A stretch of DNA of 64,000 nt from Hyphomicrobiaceae bacterium (GCA_025359185.1 JANYHF010000023.1:1-64000), one strand, 5' to 3'; shown: positions 44,364 to 53,319, counted from the first letter of the stretch. The notes: a model not told the origin generated them from the sequence alone. Numbers and translations: made by a program.

Positions 44364-45416
44364 TCAATCTTGCAGCGGAATGGTTTGCGAGGCGGCCCAG
44401 GCTAGGGTCACGGGCGTCTTGGGCGCCAAGAGTTCGCCCGAGCGGTTCTGTACGAAGGCAAGCAGAGTTTCGGGACCGGCCGAAGGACAGGCGATGTGGT
44501 AGGTGACGCTGTTGCCGCTATAGACGGCTTGCACGATGGTGCCAGCGAGCCGGTTGATGAGTTCGCCTGAGAGTTTGTCGCCATCGGCTGCAACGATTAT
44601 TTTTTCGGGCCGCACCGCCACCCGGGCCGTGGCACCCGCGCAGGTGATCCGTATTCCATCGGTGAGCGTCACGCCCTGACCATCCGGCTTACCCGCAAGA
44701 ATATTTGCGTCTCCCAGGAACTGCGCCGCAAACCCCGTCGCGGGCCGTTCGTACACGTCCTGCGGCGCGCCCACCTGGACGATGCGGCCCTTATCCAGTA
44801 TGGCGATCCGGTCGCTGAGCGTCAGCGCCTCTTCCTGGTCGTGGGTGACGAAAATCGCTGTGATACCCACACTGCGCTGGATCTGGCGCAGTTCCACCTG
44901 CATAACCTGGCGCAGCCGCCGGTCCAGTGCGCCCAAGGGCTCATCCAACAGCAGCACTTTTGGCCGTGTCACCAGCGCCCGCGCCAGCGCCACCCGCTGC
45001 TGCTGGCCACCCGACAGTTCTCGCGGTTTTCGCGCGCCGTAGCCTGGCAACTGCACCAGCTCCAGCATTTCGGCCACTTTGCGGTCGGCCTCGGCCCGCG
45101 AGCCACCCTTCGCCTCGACACCAAACGCAATGTTGTCGCGCACCGTCATATGCGGGAACAGCGCGTAATTTTGGAAGACCATGCCGATGTCGCGCTTGTT
45201 GACGGGCACGTCGTCCACACGCTCGCCGGCGATCCGTATGCTCCCGGAATCCGGAATAACGAACCCCGCGATGGCGCGCAACAATGTGGTCTTGCCGCTG
45301 CCGCTCGGCCCCAGCAGGCAAAACATCTCGCCGTCAGCAAACGCCATCGACACATCGTCCAGTGCCACGACGGTGCCGTAGCGCTTGCTTACATGCTCGG
45401 CTTCGACAGCTGTCAC
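44364..45416 (-). CDS. ABC transporter ATP-binding protein (spermidine/putrescine or sugar type)
   Basis: This 350-residue ABC ATPase has Walker A GPSGSGKTTLLRA near residue 38, Q-loop MVFQNYALFPHMT, signature LSGGQQQRVALARALV near 138, Walker B VLLLDEPLGALD near 158 and the switch THDQEEAL near 192. A C-terminal TOBE domain (from about 270) completes the PotA/UgpC-like architecture. GTG 45416 overlaps the upstream permease stop (GTGA). With two permeases and the GH63-like gene it forms one operon. Substrate not known; a glycoside osmolyte would fit the neighbouring hydrolase. Confidence 0.88.
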   Translation of the reverse strand: MTAVEAEHVSKRYGTVVALDDVSMAFADGEMFCLLGPSGSGKTTLLRAIAGFVIPDSGSIRIAGERVDDVPVNKRDIGMVFQNYALFPHMTVRDNIAFGVEAKGGSRAEADRKVAEMLELVQLPGYGARKPRELSGGQQQRVALARALVTRPKVLLLDEPLGALDRRLRQVMQVELRQIQRSVGITAIFVTHDQEEALTLSDRIAILDKGRIVQVGAPQDVYERPATGFAAQFLGDANILAGKPDGQGVTLTDGIRITCAGATARVAVRPEKIIVAADGDKLSGELINRLAGTIVQAVYSGNSVTYHIACPSAGPETLLAFVQNRSGELLAPKTPVTLAWAASQTIPLQD

Positions 45417-46204
45417 CGCTCGCCTCCAAAGCGATAGAAGCGCGCCACCAGAAGGAACAGCGCACTTGAGATGAGAATGAGGATGGTAGCGATGGCGTTA
45501 ATCTCGGGCGTGAAGCCTTTTCGAATGGCCGTATAGATCTCGACGGGCAAAGTCTGGAAGCCGGGCGAGGCCAGGAAGTAGGAGACGACGAACTGGTCGA
45601 GCGAAATCGCAAAGGCAAAGAGTGCCGCCGCAATGATGCCGGGTGCGATTTGAGGGAAGGTGACGCGGCGGAACGTCATCCAAGCGCCAGCACCGAGTGT
45701 GGCAGCCGCTTCTTCTAATTGAACACCATGACCGGCAAGCCGCGCGCCCACTACGATCATCACATAGGGCAGCGACAGCGCCACATGCCCGAGCAGCAGC
45801 GTGTGCAGTCCGCGCCCCAGGCCCAGCCAGAAGAACATCACCAGCATGGACGTGCCCAGAATCAGCCACGGCACCGCCATAGGGGGGAGCAGCAGCCCGC
45901 GCAGAATGGATTTGCCCGGAAAATCATTGCGCGCGAGACCCATCGCCGCGAGCGTGCCGATGGTGGTCGCGACGCTCGTGTTGGCGAGCGCCAGCCATAG
46001 GCTGTTGGTGCTGGCCCGGATCAGCCGCTCATTGTTCCATAGCGCCGCAAACCACTTGGTGCTCCAGGTGATAGGCAGTGCATACAGCTCGCTCTGGTTG
46101 AATGCCATCACGCACATGACGATGACAGGCAGATAAAGAAACAGCAGCACGAGGCCAATATAGGAGCCGCCGATATAGGGGAGGGCGCGGATCATAGAGT
46201 ACAC
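45413..46204 (-). CDS. ABC transporter permease (PotC-like)
   Basis: This 263-residue inner-membrane protein has six hydrophobic segments and the cytoplasmic EAA loop in the form LEEAAATLGAGAWMTFRRVTFPQIAPG near residue 175, which docks to the ATPase. The start is taken at GTG 46204, which has AGGA six bases upstream; ATG 46195 is possible. It is separated from the first permease by a pair of family A palindromes (46222-46345). It overlaps the ATPase gene by four bases. Confidence 0.85.
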   Translation of the reverse strand: MYSMIRALPYIGGSYIGLVLLFLYLPVIVMCVMAFNQSELYALPITWSTKWFAALWNNERLIRASTNSLWLALANTSVATTIGTLAAMGLARNDFPGKSILRGLLLPPMAVPWLILGTSMLVMFFWLGLGRGLHTLLLGHVALSLPYVMIVVGARLAGHGVQLEEAAATLGAGAWMTFRRVTFPQIAPGIIAAALFAFAISLDQFVVSYFLASPGFQTLPVEIYTAIRKGFTPEINAIATILILISSALFLLVARFYRFGGER

Positions 46205-46221
46205 CGAACGTCCTGATATGA

Positions 46222-46345
46222 CAGAGCATAGAGCAACCCCTCATCCTGTCCTTCTCCCCACGTGAGAAGGGACGAAGTCACCACGATTTTTGAGCCCAGC
46301 GTCCCCTCTCCCTTGGGGTGAGGGACAGGGTGAGGGGTTGCTCTG
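46222..46345. repeat. Inverted pair of family A palindromes between permease genes
   Basis: Two copies in opposite orientation. The first has its tail AGAGCAACCCCTCATCCTGT at 46230-46249 and a hairpin at 46250-46270. The second has a hairpin near 46303-46324 and its tail at 46325-46344. Placed between two co-directed permease genes, they may form a large mRNA structure that affects the ratio of downstream gene products. Confidence 0.8.
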
Positions 46346-46361
46346 TACACAGCTCTCTCCA

Positions 46362-47324
46362 TCATCCCTCCCCCAGCCGGCCGCGCACCAGCGGATAGGC
46401 GGCCAGCAGGATGACCAGCACCAGCCCGAGGAGAATGAACGACAGCGCCGAGCCGAGCGGCCAGTTGAACACGGCGACGAACTGATCTTCGATGACCGTG
46501 CCGATCATGGTGCCTTGCGAGCCGCCGAGAATGCGCGGCTCCATGAATGAGCCGACTACAGGCACGAAGATGAGGATCACACCTGCTGCCACGCCTGGGA
46601 GCGACAGCGGTACGATCACCTTCCAGAAAATTCGCGCCCAACTGCCGCCAAGGCTGCGGCCTGCTTCCAAAAGGCTCTGGTCGATGGCTTGCAAGCTCAG
46701 GTAACAGGTTAGGATCATATAGGGCAGATAAGCGTGCACGATGCCGATGACGATGGCGGGGTAGGTGTAGAGCACGTTCATGACTGGCGCTCCGGGCACC
46801 ATCCAATGGATGGCCTGATCGAGGAGGCCGTTGCCGCGCAAAACGATGGTCCAGGAGAACGTCCGCACCAGCGCGTTGGTCCAAAACGGGAGAATGACCA
46901 GCAGGAACAGCGCCTCGCGCACGCGGCCGGTGATCATGCGGGCGAGTACCCAGGCGGCCGGGTAGCCGATCAAGAGGCACAGCGCCGTCACATGCACGCC
47001 CATCCATAGCGAGCGCCACATCAGCGTGCGGTAGAATTCCTGCCGGAAGAACGAGCCGTAGTTGGCGAGCGTCCATTCCGGCACATGGCCGCCCATCGGG
47101 GCAACGGTGAGAAAGCTGAAATAGAAGAGGGCAAGCAGCGGCAGGAAGACGGTGAGCAGCAGCCAAAGATAGGCGGGGCCAATCAGGCCCGCGGCGTTCA
47201 GCACGCGGCGGCGTTGGGCGGTGAGGGTTATAGCTTGTTCCACGCGCGCGAAGCCCCGGTTTGCCAACCATATGGTGCACCATGACTGCATCATCGTCCT
47301 GCCCCGCGCAAGCATCTCTGCCAT
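46362..47324 (-). CDS. ABC transporter permease (PotB-like)
   Basis: This 320-residue inner-membrane protein has six or seven hydrophobic segments and an EAA loop in the form LLEAGRSLGGSWARIFWKVIVPLSLPG near residue 215. The N-terminus is longer than usual (hydrophilic 40 residues starting MAEMLARGRTMMQSW); internal ATGs at 47294 and 47291 could be true starts. ATG 47324 has AGGA six bases upstream, and that AGGA lies in the arm of a repeat. It begins an operon of two permeases, an ATPase and a GH63-like hydrolase; no binding-protein gene is adjacent. Confidence 0.83.
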   Translation of the reverse strand: MAEMLARGRTMMQSWCTIWLANRGFARVEQAITLTAQRRRVLNAAGLIGPAYLWLLLTVFLPLLALFYFSFLTVAPMGGHVPEWTLANYGSFFRQEFYRTLMWRSLWMGVHVTALCLLIGYPAAWVLARMITGRVREALFLLVILPFWTNALVRTFSWTIVLRGNGLLDQAIHWMVPGAPVMNVLYTYPAIVIGIVHAYLPYMILTCYLSLQAIDQSLLEAGRSLGGSWARIFWKVIVPLSLPGVAAGVILIFVPVVGSFMEPRILGGSQGTMIGTVIEDQFVAVFNWPLGSALSFILLGLVLVILLAAYPLVRGRLGEG

Positions 47325-47325
47325 T

Positions 47326-47458
47326 GTTATCCTGGGCCTTGTGCCCAGAACTCATGATGCAGCGAACGGTCCGGCCAGTGTGGTGCTGCAAGATTTGGAA
47401 CACGCAAAACCTTCACCCCCGCTGAGGGATGGGTCCTGGGCACAAGGCCCAGGATGAC
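47326..47458. repeat. Inverted repeat with ATCCTGGGC arms (family D)
   Basis: Left arm (47330-47348) and right arm (47433-47454) are inverse copies of ATCCTGGGCCTTGTGCCCAG, each itself partly palindromic. The element lies in the divergent region between the permease gene and ureD, 57 bases before the ureD ATG, so the two promoters must lie within or around it. This unit belongs to a dispersed repeat type known in Rhizobiales. Confidence 0.78.
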
Positions 47459-47514
47459 AGCGGCGGGTTGATCGGCAGTTGGGGGCTTCGTCGAAATTGC
47501 AGTAGGGTTGCGCA

Positions 47515-48339
47515 ATGCAGAACGCCATTGATCCGAATCCGCTGGCGCTGAACCGCGCCGACGCTGGCGTGCGCCTCGCCTATAGCGCGGGCGAGCCGGT
47601 CTCGCGATTGCAGTCGCTGACAGAGTGGGGCGGTTACCGAGCCAAGTTCCCAACCACTGACGCCCGCGCCGAAGCCGTACTCATCAACACCGGCGGCGGC
47701 GTCGCGGGCGGGGACAAGTTGCAGATCGAAGTCGCGCTGGAGGCAGGCGCGGCGCTCACCATCACCACGCAATCGGCCGAACGCATCTACCGGTCGCTGG
47801 GTGACGACGCGCGCATCACAACTCAGCTCGACGTGGCCGCCGGGGCTGACCTCGCTTTTGTGCCGCAAGAGACCATCCTGTTCTCACGCGCCCGGCTCGC
47901 CCGCACGATTGACGCGGATATGGCTCTGGACGCCCGTTTGCTGCTGGCCGAGATGACCGTGTTCGGCCGCGCGGCGATGGGCGAACGCGTGACCGGCGGC
48001 AGCTGGCGCGATCGCTGGCGCATCCGGCGGATCGGCACACTGGTTTATGCCGACGATGTGCGTATCGAGGGGAACATTCACGAACTCCTCGCGCACGCTG
48101 CCATCGGTCACGGCGTCAGCGCGTTGGCTACTGTCCTCTATGTTGCCCCAGACGCGGCAGAACGGTTGAAGCAGGTGCGCGCAGGCTTGGCGTCCGCGAC
48201 CTGCCGCGCCGCCGCCAGCAGCTGGAATGGTCTCCTCTCGGTCCGCGTCCTCGGTAACCCGCAAGCCGTGCGCAGCATTATGGCCTCGACCATCACCACC
48301 CTTTCGCGTCGCCCGCTCCCGCGTGTATGGTGTATGTGA
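47515..48339 (+). CDS. ureD: Urease accessory protein UreD
   Basis: This 274-residue accessory protein with UreF and UreG forms the apourease activation complex. Markers are YSAGEPVSRLQSLTEWGGYRAKFP near the N-terminus, TGGGVAGGDKLQIEVAL near residue 60, AERIYRSLGDDARI near 88, FVPQETILFSRARLART near 115 and GRAAMGERV near 150. The gene opens the urease operon ureDAB. A weak ribosome site (GTAGGG) precedes ATG 47515. The end TLSRRPLPRVWCM is slightly longer than usual. ureA follows by 18 bases. Confidence 0.92.
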   Translation: MQNAIDPNPLALNRADAGVRLAYSAGEPVSRLQSLTEWGGYRAKFPTTDARAEAVLINTGGGVAGGDKLQIEVALEAGAALTITTQSAERIYRSLGDDARITTQLDVAAGADLAFVPQETILFSRARLARTIDADMALDARLLLAEMTVFGRAAMGERVTGGSWRDRWRIRRIGTLVYADDVRIEGNIHELLAHAAIGHGVSALATVLYVAPDAAERLKQVRAGLASATCRAAASSWNGLLSVRVLGNPQAVRSIMASTITTLSRRPLPRVWCM

Positions 48340-48357
48340 TCCTGGAGCCCTGACCGC

Positions 48358-48660
48358 ATGAACCTGACCCCCCGAGAAAAAGACAAACTGCTGATCTCCA
48401 TGGCCGCCATGGTCGCGCGCCGCCGTCTCGAACGCGGCGTCAAGCTCAACCATCCCGAAGCCATCGCGCTGATTTCCGACTTCGTAGTCGAGGGCGCGCG
48501 GGACGGCCGCACTGTCTCCGAACTGATGCGCGACGGCGCCACCGTCGTCACCCGCGCCCAGGTGATGCCCGGCATCGCCGAGATGATCCACGACGTGCAG
48601 GTGGAGGCGACCTTCCCCGACGGCACGAAGCTTGTCACCGTGCATGAGCCCATCCGATGA
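48358..48660 (+). CDS. ureA: Urease gamma subunit
   Basis: This 100-residue structural subunit assembles with UreB and UreC into the urease trimer. It matches the family along its length: [23 protein letters not shown] at the N-terminus, [19 protein letters not shown] near residue 22, [18 protein letters not shown] near 50, and [18 protein letters not shown] near 79. The stop overlaps the ureB start (ATGA), as in many urease operons. Confidence 0.96.
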   Translation: MNLTPREKDKLLISMAAMVARRRLERGVKLNHPEAIALISDFVVEGARDGRTVSELMRDGATVVTRAQVMPGIAEMIHDVQVEATFPDGTKLVTVHEPIR

Positions 48661-48989
48661 GCAAGGCCATCGTGAAGAACGCCATGATCCCGGGCGAGAT
48701 TTTCCCCAGGGCGGGCGATATCGAGTTGAATGCGGGGCGTCCGGTTACCACGCTCACAGTATCCAACACCGGCGACCGGCCGATCCAGGTCGGCAGCCAC
48801 TATCATTTCTTTGAGACCAATCCGGCGCTCGATTTCGACCGGGCCAAGGCACGGGGAATGCGGCTGGATATTGCGGCGGGAACGGCGGTGCGCTTCGAGC
48901 CTGGCCAGACCCGCGAAGTGCGGCTGATCCCCGTCGTGGGCAAACGGACCATACACGGGTTCCGGCAGGGTGTGATGGGGAAGTTGTGA
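48657..48989 (+). CDS. ureB: Urease beta subunit
   Basis: This 110-residue urease beta subunit carries [18 protein letters not shown] near residue 8, the diagnostic [19 protein letters not shown] near 37, and [18 protein letters not shown] near 80, ending FRQGVMGKL. Start ATG 48657 overlaps ureA. After the stop the operon is interrupted by a repeat element (49022-49119) and the RNA ligase gene before ureC, which normally follows directly. Confidence 0.96.
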   Translation: MSKAIVKNAMIPGEIFPRAGDIELNAGRPVTTLTVSNTGDRPIQVGSHYHFFETNPALDFDRAKARGMRLDIAAGTAVRFEPGQTREVRLIPVVGKRTIHGFRQGVMGKL

Positions 48990-49021
48990 GTTGGCACAAC
49001 GTTTTGAGCGCGGCGTTAAAC

Positions 49022-49119
49022 CACGTAGGTTGGGTCAAGCCTTCGCGCGGCCCAGCATCTAGGCCACAAACGCCTTTGCCAACGCGTTGGGTCGCGCGAA
49101 GGCCTTGACCCATCCTACA
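49022..49119. repeat. Inverted repeat (family B, copy 3) between ureB and RNA ligase
   Basis: Left arm from 49024 carries GTAGGTTGGGTCAAGCCTTC and the right arm (49084-49118) the inverse with GTCGCGCGAAGGCCTTGACC. The same arms form the repeat at 40932-41077. It lies 32 bases after the ureB stop and 32 before the RNA ligase ATG, within the urease operon. Confidence 0.83.
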
Positions 49120-49150
49120 AAGCCGCAAACCAATACCAACCGAAAAGCCG

Positions 49151-50278
49151 ATGACCCGCCACATCGCCCACTTGATGCCATTCGCCGATCTCGCTGCTGG
49201 CTTGCGTGCCGCGCGCGACGCGCGGCTGGTCTATGAGCGGCAGGGGCCGGATGGGTTGACCCTCTACGCGTACACGGAGCGCTGCGTGTTCGAGTCGGCC
49301 TGGACGCCGATCACCAAGTCCGCACGCGGATTGATCATCGACCACGCGGAGAAGCGAATCGTCGCAACGCCGTTCGCCAAATTCTTCAATGTCGGCGAAC
49401 TGGGCGAGCCAGTACCAGACCTTCCGTTCGAAGCGACGGACAAACTCGATGGCAGCCTGATCATCATTTTTCATCATGCGGGGCGCTGGCGGTCCGTGAC
49501 CAAGGGATCATTCGAGTCCACCCAAGCGCTGTGGGCGCAGGCGCGGCTGGACAAGATGGACCTTGCGCCGCTCAGCATCGGCACAACCTATCTCGCCGAA
49601 GCCACGTACCCGGAGAACCGGATCGTCGTGCGGCACACGGAGGAGGCGCTCAGGCTGCTGGCGGCCTATGCGGCGGACGGGACGGAACTTGCCTTTGCCG
49701 ATGTGATCGCGGCGGGCACGTCCATCGGCCTCGACACCGTCGCCCGCGTGGCCTTCGCCACCATTCCCGAGTTGCTGATCCGCGCCAAGCACCTGCCCAA
49801 AAGCAGCGAGGGCTATGTCATCCGGTTCAGCAACAGCCACCGGCTGAAGGTGAAGGGCGACGAATACCGGCGCATTCACGCGCTGATCTCGGGCCTGAGC
49901 CCGCTGTCGGTCTGGCAGGCCATGCAAGCGGGCGACGACATGATCGCGATCCGGCGTGACTTGCCCGAGGAATTCTGGGACGATTTCGACAGTATCCAGA
50001 GATTGCTGGCTGCGCAGGTGTCTGCGTTTGTCGAACGCGCCGAGGCGACAGCCGCAACCGTCGCCACCCTCACCGACAAGGAGGTCGGCCTGCGGCTAAC
50101 ATCCTTTGACGAAGACATCCGTGGCCTGCTGTTCGATCTTCGCAAAACCGGCGCAGGCTGGACCACCGGCCGCGCCCGGCAAAAACTGTTCCGCCTGATC
50201 CGGCCGGAGGCCAATGTCTTGCCCGGCTATACGCCGTCGTCAATCCTCATCCGTGCTGTTGAAGAAGCCCAAGGTTAG
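49151..50278 (+). CDS. T4 Rnl1-like RNA ligase
   Basis: This 375-residue nucleotidyltransferase-type ligase seals RNA 3'-OH and 5'-phosphate ends using ATP. Motif I is DKLDGSL with nucleophile K98; a characteristic ARGLIID stretch lies at residues 58-64. A motif III-like segment YLAEATYPENRIVV surrounds E150. Motif IV is EGYVIRF (E220) and motif V is LKVKGDEY (K233, K235). An all-helical C-terminal domain (about 245-375) follows. It lacks a kinase or phosphatase domain. The gene sits between ureB and ureC in the same direction, 6 bases before ureC, flanked by a family B repeat, a location I do not know from other urease operons. Its likely role is RNA repair; no relation to urease is evident. 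Confidence 0.85.
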   Translation: MTRHIAHLMPFADLAAGLRAARDARLVYERQGPDGLTLYAYTERCVFESAWTPITKSARGLIIDHAEKRIVATPFAKFFNVGELGEPVPDLPFEATDKLDGSLIIIFHHAGRWRSVTKGSFESTQALWAQARLDKMDLAPLSIGTTYLAEATYPENRIVVRHTEEALRLLAAYAADGTELAFADVIAAGTSIGLDTVARVAFATIPELLIRAKHLPKSSEGYVIRFSNSHRLKVKGDEYRRIHALISGLSPLSVWQAMQAGDDMIAIRRDLPEEFWDDFDSIQRLLAAQVSAFVERAEATAATVATLTDKEVGLRLTSFDEDIRGLLFDLRKTGAGWTTGRARQKLFRLIRPEANVLPGYTPSSILIRAVEEAQG

Positions 50279-50284
50279 CACCCC

Positions 50285-52000
50285 ATGCCCCTCAAAATCC
50301 CGCGTTCTGCTTACGCGCAGATGTATGGCCCGACCACCGGCGACAAGGTGCGGCTCGCCGATACCGACCTCATCATCGAGGTGGAGAAGGATCTCACCAC
50401 CTATGGCGAGGAGGTAAAATTCGGCGGCGGCAAAGTGATCCGCGACGGCATGGGGCAGTCGCAGGTGACAAATGCGAAGGGCGCAGTGGATACGGTCATC
50501 ACCAACGCGCTGATCCTCGATCATTGGGGCATCGTGAAAGCGGATGTCGGGTTGAAGGACGGCCGCATCAAGGCCATTGGCAAGGCCGGTAATCCCGATA
50601 TCCAGCCCGGCGTCGATATCATCGTTGGTCCGGGCACGGAGGTGATTGCGGGCGAGGGCAAGATCCTCACGGCTGGCGGTTTCGACACCCACATCCATTT
50701 CATCTGCCCACAGCAGATCGAGGAGGCGCTGATGTCCGGCGTCACGTCCATGCTGGGCGGCGGCACCGGCCCTGCGCACGGCACGTTCGCAACGACGTGC
50801 ACGCCCGGCCCATGGCACCTTGCGCGGATGATCCAGGCCGCCGACGCCTTCCCGATGAACTTGGGTTTTGCGGGCAAGGGCAATGCGTCACGGCCCGAAG
50901 CCCTCATTGAAATGGTCGAAGCGGGCGCCTGCGCGCTGAAGCTGCATGAGGACTGGGGGACCACACCCGCCGCCATCGACAACTGCCTGAAGGTCGCCGA
51001 CGACTACGACGTGCAAGTCATGATCCACACAGACACGCTCAACGAGAGCGGCTTTGTCGAGGACACGATCAAGGCCTTCAAGGGGCGCACCATCCACGCT
51101 TTCCACACCGAAGGGGCGGGTGGCGGGCATGCGCCCGATATCATGCGGGTGACGGGGCTGCCGAACGTCTTGCCGAGTTCGACCAACCCGACACGGCCGT
51201 TCACGCGCAACACCATCGATGAACATCTCGACATGCTGATGGTCTGCCACCATCTCTCGTCGTCGATCCCCGAGGATCTCGCCTTCGCCGAAAGCCGCAT
51301 ACGGAAAGAAACTATCGCCGCTGAGGACATCCTCCATGATCTCGGCGCGCTCTCGATGATGAGTTCGGACAGCCAAGCCATGGGCCGCGTCGGCGAAGTG
51401 ATTATCCGCACCTGGCAAACCGCGCATAAGATGAAGACCCAACGGGGGCCGCTGCCGCAAGACAAAGGGGCGGGCAACGACAATTTCCGCGCCAAGCGCT
51501 ATGTGGCGAAATACACAATCAATCCGGCCATCTCGCATGGTGTGTCGAAGGAGATCGGTTCAGTGGAAGCGGGCAAACTCGCCGACCTGGTGCTTTGGAG
51601 CCCGGCGTTTTTCGGCGTGAAGCCCGATTGTATCATCAAGGGCGGCATGATCGCCGCCGCGCCCATGGGCGATGCCAACGCCTCGATCCCGACGCCGCAG
51701 CCCGTCCACTACCGCCCGATGTTCGGCGCCTTTGGCGGCGGCCCGACGGCAACGTCGTTGATCTTCACCAGTGCGGCGGCCATGACAGGCAAATTGCGGA
51801 AAACTCTGGGCACGTCGAAACAGATGGTCGCGGTAGAGAACACCCGCGGCGGCATCGGCAAGAAGGACATGATCCACAACGGCGCCACACCCAAACTGGA
51901 GATCGACCCCGAGACCTACGAAGTCCGCGCCGACGGCGAATTGCTCACCTGCGAGCCCGCCACCGAGCTGCCGATGGCACAGCGGTATTTTCTGTTTTAA
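50285..52000 (+). CDS. ureC: Urease alpha subunit (catalytic)
   Basis: This 571-residue subunit hydrolyses urea to ammonia and carbamate at a dinuclear nickel site. Ligands are visible: H136 and H138 in THIHF, carbamylated K219 in [10 protein letters not shown]248 in MIHTD, H274 in AFHTEG and D362 in SSDSQAMGR, with C321/H322-H323 of the mobile flap in [11 protein letters not shown]. Numbering is offset by two from the Klebsiella enzyme. The N-terminus [20 protein letters not shown] is canonical. The RNA ligase gene ends six bases upstream; DUF29 follows. Confidence 0.97.
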   Translation: MPLKIPRSAYAQMYGPTTGDKVRLADTDLIIEVEKDLTTYGEEVKFGGGKVIRDGMGQSQVTNAKGAVDTVITNALILDHWGIVKADVGLKDGRIKAIGKAGNPDIQPGVDIIVGPGTEVIAGEGKILTAGGFDTHIHFICPQQIEEALMSGVTSMLGGGTGPAHGTFATTCTPGPWHLARMIQAADAFPMNLGFAGKGNASRPEALIEMVEAGACALKLHEDWGTTPAAIDNCLKVADDYDVQVMIHTDTLNESGFVEDTIKAFKGRTIHAFHTEGAGGGHAPDIMRVTGLPNVLPSSTNPTRPFTRNTIDEHLDMLMVCHHLSSSIPEDLAFAESRIRKETIAAEDILHDLGALSMMSSDSQAMGRVGEVIIRTWQTAHKMKTQRGPLPQDKGAGNDNFRAKRYVAKYTINPAISHGVSKEIGSVEAGKLADLVLWSPAFFGVKPDCIIKGGMIAAAPMGDANASIPTPQPVHYRPMFGAFGGGPTATSLIFTSAAAMTGKLRKTLGTSKQMVAVENTRGGIGKKDMIHNGATPKLEIDPETYEVRADGELLTCEPATELPMAQRYFLF

Positions 52001-52100
52001 ACTCTTGGCCAAACCGCTCATGGAGCCACCCTCATGACTAAGTTCGCCAGAAAATCCGCCGGCCAACCCCCTCTACGAGAAGGATTTCCACGATTGGGCC

Positions 52101-52556
52101 ATGGAACAGGCCGTTTTGCTGCGCGCCAAGCGATGGCAAGATCTGGACCTTGAAACTCTGGCGGAGGAGGGCGAAGACATGGCCAGATCACAAAAGAAGG
52201 AAATCCGCGGCAGGCTCGAAGTCCTGATCATGCATTTGTTGAAGTGGAAGTATCAACCTGGCCGCCGGACTCCAAGTCGGAAGAATACAGTTTTCAACCA
52301 ACGGCAAGACCTCGTTGAGTTGATAGCCGATATGCCGAGCGAAAGGCCCTACTTGCGCGAAGCCTTTCCAAACCGGTACAACGCAACGCGGCTTTCCTCC
52401 GAGGCGGAAACGGGCATTGCTTTCGTTTTGTTTCCTGACGAATGCCCTTTCACCTTGGAACAGGTTATGGACATTGAATTCTATCCAGATGAGCCCGGCA
52501 TGTATCACCGGCGAACAAACTCCCATGAACATTATATAGCTGGGCACCATCCATGA
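52101..52556 (+). CDS. DUF29 family protein, probably 5'-frameshifted
   Basis: The 151-residue product matches DUF29: ALLRAKRWQDLDLETLAEEG in its N-terminal part, EIRGRLEVLIMHLLKWKYQP near residue 34, a long helix, and the C-terminal FTLEQVMDIEFYPD. Family members normally begin with LYExDFxxWA upstream of this point. Exactly such residues (PLYEKDFHDWAMEQA) are encoded from 52068 in this frame, but no start codon precedes them before the TGA at 52035; the natural ATG (52034) lies in another frame. A one-base change near 52040-52065 probably explains this. Function unknown. It is coupled (ATGA) to the monooxygenase gene downstream. Confidence 0.75.
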   Translation: MEQAVLLRAKRWQDLDLETLAEEGEDMARSQKKEIRGRLEVLIMHLLKWKYQPGRRTPSRKNTVFNQRQDLVELIADMPSERPYLREAFPNRYNATRLSSEAETGIAFVLFPDECPFTLEQVMDIEFYPDEPGMYHRRTNSHEHYIAGHHP

Positions 52557-52849
52557 TCTACGTCCTCGCCACCATCAAGACCAAACCGGGCATGGCCCAA
52601 GCGCTGATCGCAGGTGCCGCCCCTTGCATCGCGGCGACGAGGAGCGAGGAGGGGTGCATCTCATACGACCATGTGCAGGACACGTCTGATCCCGATACTT
52701 TGCTCGTGGTCGAACGCTGGATCAGCCGCGAAACGCTTGAGGCGCACATGCACACGGCCCATCTCGCCGCATGGCGGGTGGAGCGCAAGCCACTCGTCAT
52801 CAGCACCAAGGTCGAGATCATCCATGCCGCTAAGGTCGAGACGTTGTGA
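52553..52849 (+). CDS. Antibiotic biosynthesis monooxygenase (ABM)-domain protein
   Basis: This 98-residue dimeric alpha/beta-barrel protein has the ABM/YgiN pattern: [33 protein letters not shown] near residue 32, [21 protein letters not shown] near 50 and a final strand [14 protein letters not shown]. Relatives are cofactor-free quinol or polyketide monooxygenases; the residues do not fix a substrate. It starts at an ATGA overlap with DUF29 and its stop overlaps the ureE GTG, so it is translationally integrated into the urease operon. Confidence 0.85.
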   Translation: MIYVLATIKTKPGMAQALIAGAAPCIAATRSEEGCISYDHVQDTSDPDTLLVVERWISRETLEAHMHTAHLAAWRVERKPLVISTKVEIIHAAKVETL

Positions 52850-53319
52850 GCGTTGCGATGCTGCGCGCCACGGCCGTCGAGACTTTTAGCGTTGCGCCGG
52901 CCGCCGGCCGGGTTCTACTTGATTTCGATGCCCGTTACCGGCGGCGCACGGCCATGCGGACGGAGGACGGCCTCGATTTCCTGCTCGACCTCGAACGTGC
53001 GCAGCGGCTCCGCCACGGCGACCGGCTGGTGCTGGAGGATGGCCGCCGCATCGCCGTCGAAGCCGCGCCCGAAGACTTGGCCGAGATCCGCGCGCCCGCG
53101 CCCGGCGAACTCATGCGCATCGCGTGGCATCTCGGCAACCGCCACCTGCCGGTGATGCTGGCGCCGGGCAACATCCGTATCCGCCGCGATCACGTCATCG
53201 AGGCCATGGTGATCGGCCTCGGCGGCACCGTCGCGCACATCTACGCCGCCTTTGACCCGGAGCGCGGCGCCTATGCCGGCGGCAACGCCCACAGCCACGG
53301 CGGCGATGATGGCGCGTGA
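52846..53319 (+). CDS. ureE: Urease accessory nickel chaperone UreE
   Basis: This protein of about 157 residues delivers nickel to the urease assembly complex. The N-terminal domain includes [25 protein letters not shown]; the metal-binding C-terminal domain includes [38 protein letters not shown] with the conserved His cluster. The tail [15 protein letters not shown] is only mildly His-rich. GTG 52846 overlaps the ABM stop; ATG 52858 is an alternative. ureF follows, overlapping or after a palindromic repeat. Confidence 0.92.
   Translation: MSVAMLRATAVETFSVAPAAGRVLLDFDARYRRRTAMRTEDGLDFLLDLERAQRLRHGDRLVLEDGRRIAVEAAPEDLAEIRAPAPGELMRIAWHLGNRHLPVMLAPGNIRIRRDHVIEAMVIGLGGTVAHIYAAFDPERGAYAGGNAHSHGGDDGA

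Noticed and set aside
46192-47403. 403-codon minus frame over the permease
   Set aside because: Shifted frame of the permease gene with Arg/Pro-rich translation and no hydrophobic helices.
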